From Pyruvatibacter mobilis (lineage in GTDB: Bacteria > Pseudomonadota > Alphaproteobacteria > CGMCC-115125), in assembly GCF_012848855.1 (NCBI RefSeq), contig NZ_CP051630.1, positions 2,025,501-2,089,500 on the forward strand: 64,000 nucleotides of DNA. The letters are read 5' to 3'. The notes under the pieces are model-generated. The model was not told the origin of the DNA and ran no database searches. It saw only the letters and a program-made list of their open reading frames with translations. The position numbers and the translations under genes were made by a program. This document shows, piece by piece, positions 6,445 to 15,061 of this stretch (positions are counted from its first letter, which is position 1; every line of letters starts with the position of its first letter).

Positions 6445-7529
6445 GCGGAGCCGTCCCGTCCCGCGCGGCGCAGGAGCCAGAGGAAGAAGGGCGCGCCCAG
6501 GAGCGCCGTGAGAATGCCGATGGGCAGTTCTGACGGCGGGACCAGCGCGCGGGCGACAACATCCGCCCACAGAAGAAGCGCTGCGCCGCCCAGCATGGAC
6601 GCGGGCAGCAGCACCCGGTGATCCGGCCCCAGCACGAGACGCAGGAGGTGCGGCACGACGATGCCCACGAAACCGATCATGCCGCTGACCGCAACGGCGG
6701 CCCCGACACCGGCTGCCACCAGGACGACTGCCATGTTCTTGAACTTCTCGACCTCGAGGCCGAGGGAGGCGGCCTCGCGCTCACCGAGGAGGATGAGGTT
6801 GAGATTGCGCGAAAGGGCCGGAACGAGGGCGAGCACGAGGCTCATGAACAGGAGCGCCGGGATGATGGCGGCCCAGGTGGCGCTGCCGAGACTGCCCAGC
6901 ATCCAGAAATTGATGGCGCGCAACTGCTCGTCATTGCTGAGGAACATGATGAGGCCCATGAGGGCGCTGCCGATGGCGTTTACCGCAATGCCGGCCAGCA
7001 GCATGGTGAGCACCGGTGTCTGCCCGCCGACGCGCGCAACCGCCATGACGGCGAGGGTGGCGACAAGGCCGCCGAGAAATGCCGAGACCGGCATGAGATA
7101 GAGGATGGCAGCTGAGCCAACGGCGACCACACCCCCGAAGGAGATGGTGGCCACTGCCGCAGCGCCTGCGCCAGCGGAGACGCCGATGACGGCAGGCTCT
7201 GCCAGCGGGTTGCGGAACAGGGCCTGGAGCACTGCGCCGGACACCGCCAGCGTGGCCCCGACAAAGACCGCGAGGATGACGCGCGGGGCGCGGATATCGA
7301 AAAGCACCGTGTGGGCAATGCGGTCGGCGGGCTCAGCGCCTGTGACCAGCAGCCAGCACTCACGCAGCAGGACACCAAGGGACAGGTCGGCCGAGCCGAG
7401 CGTGAGCCCGGCGATGGCGCCTGCGATGGCCAGCATGAGGAGGAAGGGCAGCAGCAGGACGCCGGCCGGCATATCCGCGCCTTCATCCGGGTGCTGGCCG
7501 GTCCCCTGCCATGTGTGGGTGCTTGCCAT
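6438..7529 (-). CDS. hmuU: Haem ABC transporter permease HmuU (FecCD family)
   Basis: 363 residues with about nine to ten membrane helices. FecCD/BtuC signatures include LFDIRAPRVILAVFVGATLA near residue 80, FRNPLAEPAVIGVSAGAGAA near 110, FVGIVVPHLLRLVLGPDHR near 290 and the ending ELPIGILTALLGAPFFLWLL. It forms the inner-membrane channel. Its ATG overlaps the hmuT TAA by one base. The first 20 residues are hydrophilic and a later start at MPAGVLL is possible. Confidence 0.9.
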   Translation of the reverse strand: MASTHTWQGTGQHPDEGADMPAGVLLLPFLLMLAIAGAIAGLTLGSADLSLGVLLRECWLLVTGAEPADRIAHTVLFDIRAPRVILAVFVGATLAVSGAVLQALFRNPLAEPAVIGVSAGAGAAAVATISFGGVVAVGSAAILYLMPVSAFLGGLVATLAVMAVARVGGQTPVLTMLLAGIAVNAIGSALMGLIMFLSNDEQLRAINFWMLGSLGSATWAAIIPALLFMSLVLALVPALSRNLNLILLGEREAASLGLEVEKFKNMAVVLVAAGVGAAVAVSGMIGFVGIVVPHLLRLVLGPDHRVLLPASMLGGAALLLWADVVARALVPPSELPIGILTALLGAPFFLWLLRRAGRDGSAW

Positions 7530-8473
7530 TACTTCGCCAATTGAATGAGCGGGTGGTCGCCGCCGGCGCTCTCAAGCGGAATGTCCGCGTCCGGATGGAA
7601 GATGCGGGCGAGATCCGCCGCTGCCTGCGGCGCGCGCGGGCCGAAGCCGAGAAGGTAGAGGCTGTCAGCGATGATGATGCGGCCGTTGCGGCCCGCATTG
7701 GTTTCGGCGATGACATCCAGCTCGCGCAGGCCGTCCATGCCGCCGAGGATTTCGACCACATGGCTCGGGACGATGATGTAGTCCGGGTCCGCCGCCAGGA
7801 CGGGCTCGAGGGACAACGGCTTGTAGCCTTCAAGCGTGGGCAAGGCGAGGCGGCCGCCGGCAAGAGAAATGGCCACTTCTGCAGCGGTATGGGTGCCCGC
7901 GCCGAGCAGCGGGCCTGCGCCGGCACTGATGACCAGCAGGACTGTGGGCCCGTCTTCCTGGGGGACCGCGTCAGCGAGGGCTGCGAAATCAGCGGCGACG
8001 CTGTCCGCCAGGGTGCCGGCCCGGTCACCGGCACCGGTAGCATCACCCACCTTGCGGATCATGGTGGTGACGCTCTCAGGCGACCAGCCTATGGCGATGT
8101 TCTCGACGGCGAGGCCCGAATTGGTGATCTGCTCGACGGCGGAGGCAGGGCCTGCGCCTTCACCAAGCAGCACCATGTCCGGCCGCTGGGCGAGCACGCC
8201 CTCGGAGGAGAGTTGGCGGAGATAGCCCACCTGCGGCAAGGCTGTGGCCTCGGCCGGGTAGAGGCTGGTGGAATCCACCGCCACGATCCGGTCGCCCAGG
8301 CCGAGGGCAAAGAGCGTTTCCGTGACGGCGCCGCCGACGGAAATGATGCGCTCTGGTGCTTCGGCGGCCACGGCATGGGGCCCGGCACCGGTCAGGACCG
8401 CAGCAAGAACGCCTGCGAGTGCTGACCGGACGCGCCGGGACATGAAGAAGGACATGGAACCGGAGAGGGACAC
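7529..8473 (-). CDS. hmuT: Haem-binding periplasmic protein HmuT
   Basis: 314 residues from a GTG overlapping the hmuS stop by one base, with AGGGGG upstream; ATG codons at residues 7 and 11 are alternatives. A signal peptide (RSALAGVLAAVLTGAGPHAVA) is followed by a class III binding fold: RIISVGGAVTETLFALGLGD, DSTSLYPAEATALPQVGYLR and the helix-rich C-terminal lobe. This family carries haem to HmuUV, and the Tyr of SLYP is a typical haem ligand position. Gene order hmuSTUV supports haem rather than siderophore. Confidence 0.9.
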   Translation of the reverse strand: MSLSGSMSFFMSRRVRSALAGVLAAVLTGAGPHAVAAEAPERIISVGGAVTETLFALGLGDRIVAVDSTSLYPAEATALPQVGYLRQLSSEGVLAQRPDMVLLGEGAGPASAVEQITNSGLAVENIAIGWSPESVTTMIRKVGDATGAGDRAGTLADSVAADFAALADAVPQEDGPTVLLVISAGAGPLLGAGTHTAAEVAISLAGGRLALPTLEGYKPLSLEPVLAADPDYIIVPSHVVEILGGMDGLRELDVIAETNAGRNGRIIIADSLYLLGFGPRAPQAAADLARIFHPDADIPLESAGGDHPLIQLAK

Positions 8474-9540
8474 TAGGCAGCAACCCCCTGGCCGAGAACG
8501 GCTTCGGCGACCAGCGACCGCCAGTCGTCGCGCTCGGTCATGCCGGGCTTGCGTTCACCGAAGAACTGCACAATCAGGTCACCGGCGGCGTCATAGATTT
8601 CGACCGAGGTCACGTCTCCGTCTTCAGTTGGCTTGCGGACGACCCAGGCATCGGCCACGAGATCGGTGCGCAGGTGCAGGTTGAAGCCCTCGTCCAGCAC
8701 ATTGATCCACGGGCCCATGGGCTCGATGCGCGAGACGGGGCCGGTGTGGATCTGGATGCAGCCCTTGCTGCCGACGAACACCATGATGGGGGCGCCGGAC
8801 GCGGAGGCGGCTTCGAGCACGCGGGTGACGGCATCAACCGGTGCGCGCTGGGCGAAGCGGCCCTCGGCAAGGCGCAGGGCCTGCTGGCGGCCCACCTTGT
8901 GCTTGCGCAGAAGCGGGAAGAAATCGTGGGTGTCCTTGAGAGCTGCCCAGTCAGCCAGCATGTCATCCCGGGCGATTTCCGTATCCGGACGGTCTGCCGC
9001 CGGGGCGGGCACGGGCGAGGTCTCGATCAGGCTATCCTGATCCTCGTGGCGGAACTGGGCGACGAGGGCGTCATAGGCCTCGGCATTGCTGCCCTCGCGG
9101 AGATAGACCTTGTGGACGGCAACGCCGTCGCGGTTGAAGAACTGGAGGCTGCGGCGCGGGCCGGAGCGGGTGTCTTCGGAGACGGCAAACCCGAAATGCC
9201 AATGGGAGAGGAACAGGCGCAGGTCGATATCGTGGTTGAGCACGATGCCGCCATGGGCGCTGAACTCGATATTGGCGTATTCGCCGACTTTCTCATGCAC
9301 AACGGCATGATTGCGGGTGAGCGCCATGACTTCGCCGAGATTGCCCAGCCCGGTGATCACTTCCGACCACGGCCCCTTGAGGCGTGTGGCGGTGCGTCCC
9401 AGGCCTGCACAGACCAGCTCGCCTTCCGAGATGCCGAGTTTCTCGGCGACGTCGCGGGCACGCAGTTTGGGCGTTGCGGCGCGGGTGTCTTCAATCTTGG
9501 TAAAGAGCTCGTCCTTGGTCAGGCGGGTCATGGCGCTCAT
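8473..9540 (-). CDS. hmuS: Haem-degrading/haem-handling protein HmuS (HemS/ChuS family)
   Basis: 355 residues, normal for HemS/ChuS, which consist of two repeated halves. Typical segments are LGISEGELVCAGLG (about 48-61), NHAVVHEKVGEYANIEF (about 88-105), and in the second half MVFVGSKGCIQIHTGPV and LNVHLRTD-like LHLRTDLVADAWVVRKPTEDG. Homologues bind haem in the cytoplasm and cleave it or pass it on. It lies 14 bases after the receptor gene and overlaps hmuT. Whether this member has haem-oxygenase-like activity cannot be read from the sequence. Confidence 0.9.
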   Translation of the reverse strand: MSAMTRLTKDELFTKIEDTRAATPKLRARDVAEKLGISEGELVCAGLGRTATRLKGPWSEVITGLGNLGEVMALTRNHAVVHEKVGEYANIEFSAHGGIVLNHDIDLRLFLSHWHFGFAVSEDTRSGPRRSLQFFNRDGVAVHKVYLREGSNAEAYDALVAQFRHEDQDSLIETSPVPAPAADRPDTEIARDDMLADWAALKDTHDFFPLLRKHKVGRQQALRLAEGRFAQRAPVDAVTRVLEAASASGAPIMVFVGSKGCIQIHTGPVSRIEPMGPWINVLDEGFNLHLRTDLVADAWVVRKPTEDGDVTSVEIYDAAGDLIVQFFGERKPGMTERDDWRSLVAEAVLGQGVAA

Positions 9541-9554
9541 CCTTTTTCTGGCGC

Positions 9555-11753
9555 TTACCAGGACATCGTGTAGCTGACATCGACGAGGACGGAGCGGCCC
9601 TCCTCGAGCGTGTCAGACGCGACGCGCTGGTATTCTTCATCGAACAGGTTTTCGGCGGTTACGCCGATGCTGAAGCCTGCAAGCGCCCCTTCCTGGGCGC
9701 GCCAGCGGGCATAGACTTCGTGCAGCTGGTAGGAATCCCGGTCATTGGTCGTCACCGAGCCGCCGTCATGGTCGTCGGCGAAGGTGGCCTGCCAGCCGAC
9801 ATAGCTGTCGACTTCCGGCAGCTTCAGGCGCAGGTCAGCGGTAACCTGGTCGGGCTGCTCAATGCCGATGGGATCACCGGTCTGCTTGTTCTTGGTGTCC
9901 ATGGTGGCGCCGGCCAGCTTCACGCGGAAGCGCGGGGCGTCGTAGGTTGCTTCCAGCTCCACGCCGTCAAGCTCCGCCTTCGGAATGTTGACGATCTGGG
10001 TGGTGCCGCCGCAGCCGGTGGGATCGACGGTGATGGACACGAAGGCCCGGCAGGTGAACCCGGGCACCAGGAACGGGGCCGGGAAGAACTGCGGGTTGGT
10101 GGTGTCGGCGGTCTGGATCACTTCGGTGGAGAGGAAGTTCTCGCCCTCGGTGGAGTAGTAGCCCAGCTTGGCCTGGAAGATGTCACCGTCGTCGATGACA
10201 TCATCGAACTCGATGCCGGCGCCGATTTCCCACGTGTCGGTGGACTGGGCCTCAAGCGTCGTGTTCGGAATGAAGGTGTTAAAGCCGACGGGCGCGCCGC
10301 CGACGATCACCGGGAAGTGGGTGCCGGTGGGGAACAGCTCGTCGAGGCGCGGGGCGCGGAAGGCCTCGGCATAGGAACCATAAACAAAGCCCCACTCGAC
10401 CGGCGCGAACCGGGCGCTAACCTTCGGCGAAAGCTGGTTGTCGCCCTGCGAGCCGCCGGCGGCGATCTTGCTGGTGAAGCGGTCGTAGCGCACGCCCGGC
10501 GTCAGGGTGAACTCGGAGCCTTCGAGGCCGAGCACATCGTAGAAGCTGAAGGCGGACTGGACGAAGAAGCCGTAGAACTCCTGATCGCCGGAGACGACGC
10601 CGCTGCGGGCCCCGCCGCCGAGGGCGCCTTCGGCCTCCTCGCGGTAATAGTCCATGCCCGCGGTCAGCGCGACATCGACGGCTTCACCGATGGCGAAGCG
10701 GGAGGTGTTGTCGGCATTGAAGCCGAAGGTCTCGACGGTGCGCTCCTGCAGCACACCGGCATTGGTGCCGGTCTCGTCGGTTTCATCAACGGCGTTCTTG
10801 GACCGGTAGACATCCACCTTTGCATCAAGCAGCGGATTGTTTTCCGGATTGAAGAAGAAGCCGACATTGAAGGTTTCGGAATCGATTTCCTTCTCGGCGA
10901 TGTTGCCGGTGAGGGCCTGGCCGTTGTTCGGCTCCTTGGCGTCATTGTGGAAACGGTTCCAGCCGAGCTTGATGCCGGCGCCGGTTTCCGTGCGGAAGGT
11001 GCCGCGCAGGAAGCCGGACAGGATGTCGTCTTCGCTGTCGAGCTTCACATCGTTGCCGAGCCGCACATCATCGGAGCGGCGGCGCACCACGCCACCGGAG
11101 ATGTCGGTCATGTCGTTCGGCTTCCAGGCCCCGATGAGGCGTTGGGCGAACTCGTCATTGCCGGTGCGGTAGGACAGGCCGACACGGCCGCCGATGGTGT
11201 CACCGTCGCGCAGGAGGTCTTCCGCCGTGAGCGTGCGCAGGGCGATGACGCCGCCGGTGCCGCCGGAGCCATAGAGCGCTGAGCTGGAGCCGCGCACGAT
11301 TTCCGCCTCGCCGATGAAAGCCGGGTCGATGAAGACGCGACCATCATGGCCGGACACGAAGTTCTGGCGGCTGCCATCGAGGGTGACGATCACGTCCGGA
11401 CCGGAGAAGCCGCGGATGGTCGGCACCTCGCCGGTGCGGCGCGGGCCGCCGAAGCTGGAGACACCGGGGATGTCGTCGAACAGGTCATCAAGGCTTGCGG
11501 GAATCTCGTCTTCGATCTCCTGCGCGCCCTTCACCGTCACCTGGCCGGGGACGCTAAATGCCTCCATGGGGGTGCGGGTTGCGGTGACGCTGATGGGCGC
11601 CGCATTGACGGATGCCTCTTCCGCGTCCGCGGCCAGCGCCGTTGCCGGCAGCAGCAGTGCAAGCGCCACGGCACCGGCGCCAGACAGGCTGGTGCCGCTC
11701 CGCATCATGGTGCGCAGGCTGCGGCCCGCGCGGTCGGTTTGTGTCAGTGCCAT
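9555..11753 (-). CDS. hmuR: TonB-dependent haem receptor HmuR
   Basis: 732 residues from the ATG at 11753, which has GGGGA just upstream; an earlier ATG at 11807 would add 18 residues. Signal peptide to about residue 42 (ATALAAD). The plug starts with a TonB box-like APISVTATRTP and contains TIRGFSGPDVIVTLDGSRQNF and the end VDPAFIGEAEIVRGSSSALYGSGGTGG-type motif. The barrel carries the FRAP box of haem receptors (YAEAFRAPRLDELFPTGTHF) with a following His, and a looser NPNL-like PNTTLEAQ. It ends in YTMSW. First gene of the operon; iron control is expected. Confidence 0.92.
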   Translation of the reverse strand: MALTQTDRAGRSLRTMMRSGTSLSGAGAVALALLLPATALAADAEEASVNAAPISVTATRTPMEAFSVPGQVTVKGAQEIEDEIPASLDDLFDDIPGVSSFGGPRRTGEVPTIRGFSGPDVIVTLDGSRQNFVSGHDGRVFIDPAFIGEAEIVRGSSSALYGSGGTGGVIALRTLTAEDLLRDGDTIGGRVGLSYRTGNDEFAQRLIGAWKPNDMTDISGGVVRRRSDDVRLGNDVKLDSEDDILSGFLRGTFRTETGAGIKLGWNRFHNDAKEPNNGQALTGNIAEKEIDSETFNVGFFFNPENNPLLDAKVDVYRSKNAVDETDETGTNAGVLQERTVETFGFNADNTSRFAIGEAVDVALTAGMDYYREEAEGALGGGARSGVVSGDQEFYGFFVQSAFSFYDVLGLEGSEFTLTPGVRYDRFTSKIAAGGSQGDNQLSPKVSARFAPVEWGFVYGSYAEAFRAPRLDELFPTGTHFPVIVGGAPVGFNTFIPNTTLEAQSTDTWEIGAGIEFDDVIDDGDIFQAKLGYYSTEGENFLSTEVIQTADTTNPQFFPAPFLVPGFTCRAFVSITVDPTGCGGTTQIVNIPKAELDGVELEATYDAPRFRVKLAGATMDTKNKQTGDPIGIEQPDQVTADLRLKLPEVDSYVGWQATFADDHDGGSVTTNDRDSYQLHEVYARWRAQEGALAGFSIGVTAENLFDEEYQRVASDTLEEGRSVLVDVSYTMSW

Positions 11754-11870
11754 GGTCCCCAGGCCCCCTTCGGTATCTATGCATATCATAGTCAGACTCA
11801 CTCGCAATAAAGATCGGGAGTTTTGTGCGGAATTTCCGATCCGTCATGCGGGGTATGGAGCGGCTTATAT

Positions 11871-11885
11871 TGCGAGTCACTTGCA
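11871..11885. promoter_or_regulatory. Candidate iron-regulator box between hmuR and the PRC-barrel gene
   Basis: TGCGAGT-C-ACTTGCA is a 7-1-7 inverted repeat with one mismatch, the geometry of Fur-type boxes. A related half (TATTGCGAGTGA read on the minus strand) lies at 11798-11811, closer to hmuR. Their position about 70-130 bases upstream of the hmuR start fits iron control of the haem operon, but the match to any alphaproteobacterial consensus is partial. Confidence 0.3.
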
Positions 11886-12137
11886 TTTACAAGAGGGTCG
11901 ATGGGGCATGCCCCGTTTTGCCGCGCCCGGTGCGGCGGAGATGCACCAATTCGGGCGCTGCCTCTGTCCAGTCAGCCGGCTGCCACAGGAGGGGTTCGGG
12001 GGTGTCCGGCGAGGGTGCGGCAGAGACGCGCACGGGGATGGTTCAGGCCCCCTGCCCTACTGAGCGCATGGATTTTTCGCGGCCTGGGCCATCCGGCAGG
12101 CGCGGCCAAAGGCGGATGGACGATTTGCTCCAGACGC
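11886..12137. other. Gene-free stretch upstream of the PRC-barrel gene
   Basis: Open frames cross this region on the plus strand, but they are rich in Arg, Cys, Gly and Pro and match nothing I recognise. I see no RNA gene or terminator in it. It separates the candidate iron boxes from the EcfG promoter of the PRC-barrel gene. Confidence 0.5.
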
Positions 12138-12162
12138 GGAACATCTGTGTCAGCGCCGGGTT
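12138..12162 (+). promoter_or_regulatory. EcfG-type stress promoter of the PRC-barrel gene
   Basis: GGAAC, 17 bases, GTT (extended GGTT). The alphaproteobacterial EcfG consensus is GGAAC-N16/17-(C)GTT. It gives a 5' leader of about 45 bases before the ATG at 12215. Confidence 0.7.
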
Positions 12163-12214
12163 AACTGGCCATGCAGCGCCCACGCGCGCCGCTCCACAGA
12201 AAGAGGAGACTATT

Positions 12215-13090
12215 ATGCGTCGTTTGATGATGAGTGTGTCCGCCCTGGCCCTGATGATGGGTACGGCCCATGCCGCTGGCGCCCCGGATGTGACCGAAGG
12301 GTCGCCGGAGGAAATCACCTATGAAGAGGCTGCCACGGCTGTTGAAAATGCTGCCGAGGACACTGCCGATGCCGCCGGCGACGCGCTTGAGGCCACCGGC
12401 GACGCCATCGCCGATGCCGCCCAGTACGTGACCAACGGCCTGGAAGAAGTTGAGGTTGCCGACACCACCTATGTGACGCCGGAAGCCAACAGCTACAGCG
12501 CCAACGACCTGATCGGCTCTGCCATCTATGGTGCTGAAGGTGACGTTGTTGCCCGCATCGACGATGTGTGGATCAACGCCGAAGGTGACGTGAATGCGTT
12601 CCTGGTCAGCGAAGGCGGTTTCTTCGGCGTTGGTGCCGATGATGCGGCCATGACCACCGGCTCGATCACCTTCAACCGTGACAATGCCGGCAACCTGTCG
12701 GGCTATGTGGGCCTGAGCGAAGAGCAGATGGCCGAGATCGCCGAGCAGCGCTATGACGCCAAGGCCGAGTACCGCGCTGATGCCGACGCTTACGAGGGTC
12801 TTACCCTTGAGGACCACGTGATCGGCAAGAACGTCGTCAACGCCAAGGGTGAAGAGATCGCCACCGTGCGCGACGCCCTTATCTCGCGCGACGGCAAGGT
12901 GAGCCACCTGGTGCTGGCCCGCGGCGGCGTGCTGGGCTTCGGCGGCGAGCTGACGGCCGTGCATGTCAACGAACTGCAGTTCGAGCAGGGCGACTCCGAA
13001 GGTGCGCTGGTGATGAACACCACCGCCAAGGAGCTGATGGACATGCCGTCCTTCCGTTACAACATCGAGGCGCAGGCCGAGATGAAGTAA
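12215..13090 (+). CDS. Secreted PRC-barrel domain protein
   Basis: 291 residues from an ATG preceded by AAGAGGAG. Signal peptide (MRRLMMSVSALALMMGTAHAA), then an acidic Ala-rich helix (AEDTADAAGDALEATGDAIAD), then two PRC-barrel-like units: about 92-160 (DLIGSAIYGAEGDVVARIDDVWI) and about 200-275 (HVIGKNVVNAKGEEIATVRDALI, then SHLVLARGGVLGFGGELTAV). PRC barrels are small beta folds used in adaptor and envelope roles. A strong terminator follows. The open frame extends far upstream, but the ribosome site, signal peptide and EcfG promoter fix this start. Stress-induced envelope function is inferred. Confidence 0.85.
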   Translation: MRRLMMSVSALALMMGTAHAAGAPDVTEGSPEEITYEEAATAVENAAEDTADAAGDALEATGDAIADAAQYVTNGLEEVEVADTTYVTPEANSYSANDLIGSAIYGAEGDVVARIDDVWINAEGDVNAFLVSEGGFFGVGADDAAMTTGSITFNRDNAGNLSGYVGLSEEQMAEIAEQRYDAKAEYRADADAYEGLTLEDHVIGKNVVNAKGEEIATVRDALISRDGKVSHLVLARGGVLGFGGELTAVHVNELQFEQGDSEGALVMNTTAKELMDMPSFRYNIEAQAEMK

Positions 13091-13115
13091 CAGCGGTCAC
13101 ACCCGCGTATCCAGG

Positions 13116-13146
13116 AAAGAGGTGGGAGAAATCCCACCTCTTTTTT
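13116..13146. terminator. Strong, probably bidirectional terminator
   Basis: AAAGAGGTGGGA pairs with TCCCACCTCTTT around a GAAA loop, with T run on the plus side and A run on the minus side. It separates the PRC-barrel gene from the convergent kinase-like gene. Confidence 0.92.
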
Positions 13147-13311
13147 GTTGCGCGATGTGTGGAGGAGCAGCGACTGCGCTGCGCGCAGCTGACGCCCTGC
13201 CCCACCTGCCAAGAGTGCAGCGGTCGGGTCGCGACGGTTACTGCGGAAGTGGACGATAGAGAGGCGCGGGGCCTCAGGACTGCGGCCGCAGGGCTGGAAC
13301 GAGAAGAATGA

Positions 13312-15054
13312 TCAGATCACGTCGTCTTCATCGAGCGGCAGGTCCAGCACCACTTCGCTGAGATCCGTTGCCGCCTGGAGATGGCCGCCGAGCTGGCGCG
13401 CAAAGGCGCTGACAAGGGAACGGCTCAGACGCAAGCGGCGATCTTCCTCTTCCTTGCTTTTCACCGGCGCCGGCTCGCAGTCTTCCTGCGGCTCGGTTTC
13501 GGTCGTCAGGGACAGGACCGCCCAGCCGGGGCGGTCGCGGCGCAGGGAGATGTCGAGTTCGGTCGGGACGTCGGCCGTCTTGCGCAGGAACGAGATGACC
13601 TCAAGGATGATCTGCGCCAGCGGAACTGCCTGATCCATGGGCAGGCGCAAGGCGTCCGTCTGGATCGGACGCAGGGACAGGCAGTCCTCGTCCTCCAGCA
13701 TCACGCGCGCATGCTCCATCAGGGACGGCAGAAACTCATCCATCGGCATGAGCTGCATGTCGCCGGACTGATAGGCCGCATGATGGGCCAGGGCCAGGCT
13801 CTCGACGCGGACCTGCATGTCGCGCAGCTGGGCACGCTCGTGCTCATCCTCGGTATTGCGGGCGTTGAGATTGAACAGGCTGATGACGATCTGCAGGTTG
13901 TTCTTCACCCGGTGGTGGATCTCACGCAGCAGCCGCTCGCGCTCGGAGATGGATTCAACAAGGCTGGCCTGGCGGCGCTCGATAGCATCCGCCATGGAGT
14001 TGAAGGCTTCGCCAAGCTCGCGATATTCGATGGGCGCCTTTTCGAGGTCGCGGGCGCGCACCGTGGACATGCCGCGGCGCTGGGCGATGGCAACGGCACG
14101 CAGATGCTTGACCCAGCGGATGGACATGCGCTCGGTCGCCAGCCAGACGATGAGAAGCGTGACGGCGAACAGGACGAGCAAGGCGGCGACATCCGCCAGA
14201 AGCTCGGTGAGAACCGGCAGGCTTGCGGACAGGGCCGGGCGCGCCAGCACCACATAGACATCACTCTCGTCCAGGCGGATGGAGGCATAGAGCCTGTCCT
14301 TCCCGTCATCGCCCGTGGTGGAAAGGATGCCGCGGTCGCCGGTCAGATATGTCGTCAGCACTTTTTTCGGGGGCAGCTTGCGGCGCTGCTGGCCGGGGAG
14401 AAGCGACCGGCCCTCGAGATTGATGAGGAACAGTTCGAGTTCCTGATCACCATCGCCGATATCCAGCGTCTCGCCGATATAGTCGGTGCGGATCGACAGG
14501 CTGATGACGCCCTCTTCCATATTGCCTTCCGGCGACAGGGGTTCGGCTGCGACGATGATCACCTCGCCGCTGAGCTCACCGAGGATCGGGCCACCGACGA
14601 TAAAGTCCTTCCGCGCGTTAACGGACCGGAACCACTGGTCGCCGAAGACGTTGACCGGCTGGTCCGCCGGCAGTGCGCTGCACTGGACGTCACCGGCGGG
14701 GGAGATGGTGGCGATATTGCCCATGTGGGGCAGGCCCGCGATGGTGCTTTGCAGGAAGCGCGAGCAGGCGGGCTCGACATTGTTCTTCACGCCGGGCTGG
14801 GTGCGGGCGATCTCGAGCACCTGCTTGGCGCCGAGAAAGAGCGATTGCAGTTCCTTGGAGACGAGCTCCGCCTTGCCGAGGAGCTGCTGCTCCACGGCTT
14901 CGCTGCGGTCGTAATATTGGGAAACGGCACTCGCGATCCCGAAGGCGAGGACGGGGAGCATGGACAGCGCCAGCACGGTGGACAGGCGTGTCCGGACTGA
15001 ATCAATCGCCTCCAGCGGCCGGGCAGCCTGTTCACCGAGTTTCAGGTCAGGCAC
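13312..15054 (-). CDS. HisKA_2 sensor kinase-like protein of the GSR locus with degenerate ATPase domain
   Basis: 580 residues. Membrane helices at about 25-46 and 283-306 enclose a periplasmic sensor of about 235 residues. A HAMP-like linker leads to a HisKA_2 domain with LLREIHHRVKNNLQ (His380 or 381). The C-terminal ATPase part is eroded: the N box position reads QIILEVISFLRK with no Asn, no DxGxG is present, and the G2 region reads RRLRLSRSL. Such proteins beside phyR act on PhyR: PhyK as kinase in Caulobacter, PhyP as a negative, phosphatase-type regulator in Sphingomonas. The decay favours a phosphatase or signalling partner role. It is the third gene of nepR-ecfG-HK, 7 bases after ecfG. 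Confidence 0.85.
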   Translation of the reverse strand: MPDLKLGEQAARPLEAIDSVRTRLSTVLALSMLPVLAFGIASAVSQYYDRSEAVEQQLLGKAELVSKELQSLFLGAKQVLEIARTQPGVKNNVEPACSRFLQSTIAGLPHMGNIATISPAGDVQCSALPADQPVNVFGDQWFRSVNARKDFIVGGPILGELSGEVIIVAAEPLSPEGNMEEGVISLSIRTDYIGETLDIGDGDQELELFLINLEGRSLLPGQQRRKLPPKKVLTTYLTGDRGILSTTGDDGKDRLYASIRLDESDVYVVLARPALSASLPVLTELLADVAALLVLFAVTLLIVWLATERMSIRWVKHLRAVAIAQRRGMSTVRARDLEKAPIEYRELGEAFNSMADAIERRQASLVESISERERLLREIHHRVKNNLQIVISLFNLNARNTEDEHERAQLRDMQVRVESLALAHHAAYQSGDMQLMPMDEFLPSLMEHARVMLEDEDCLSLRPIQTDALRLPMDQAVPLAQIILEVISFLRKTADVPTELDISLRRDRPGWAVLSLTTETEPQEDCEPAPVKSKEEEDRRLRLSRSLVSAFARQLGGHLQAATDLSEVVLDLPLDEDDVI

Positions 15055-15061
15055 GTCATTC

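Noticed and set aside
6445-6570. N-terminal extension of HmuV by 42 residues
   Set aside because: It overlaps the hmuU coding sequence and has no ABC-domain similarity; the start at 6444 or 6438 fits the operon's usual short overlaps.
11901-12164. Small plus-strand frames after the candidate iron box, possibly a HemP-like or short Cys-containing protein
   Set aside because: No match to HemP and poor ribosome sites; composition is that of non-coding GC-rich DNA.
11825-12214. In-frame extension of the PRC-barrel gene by 130 codons
   Set aside because: The signal peptide, ribosome site and EcfG promoter all place the start at 12215; the extension is Arg/Cys/Pro-rich without similarity.
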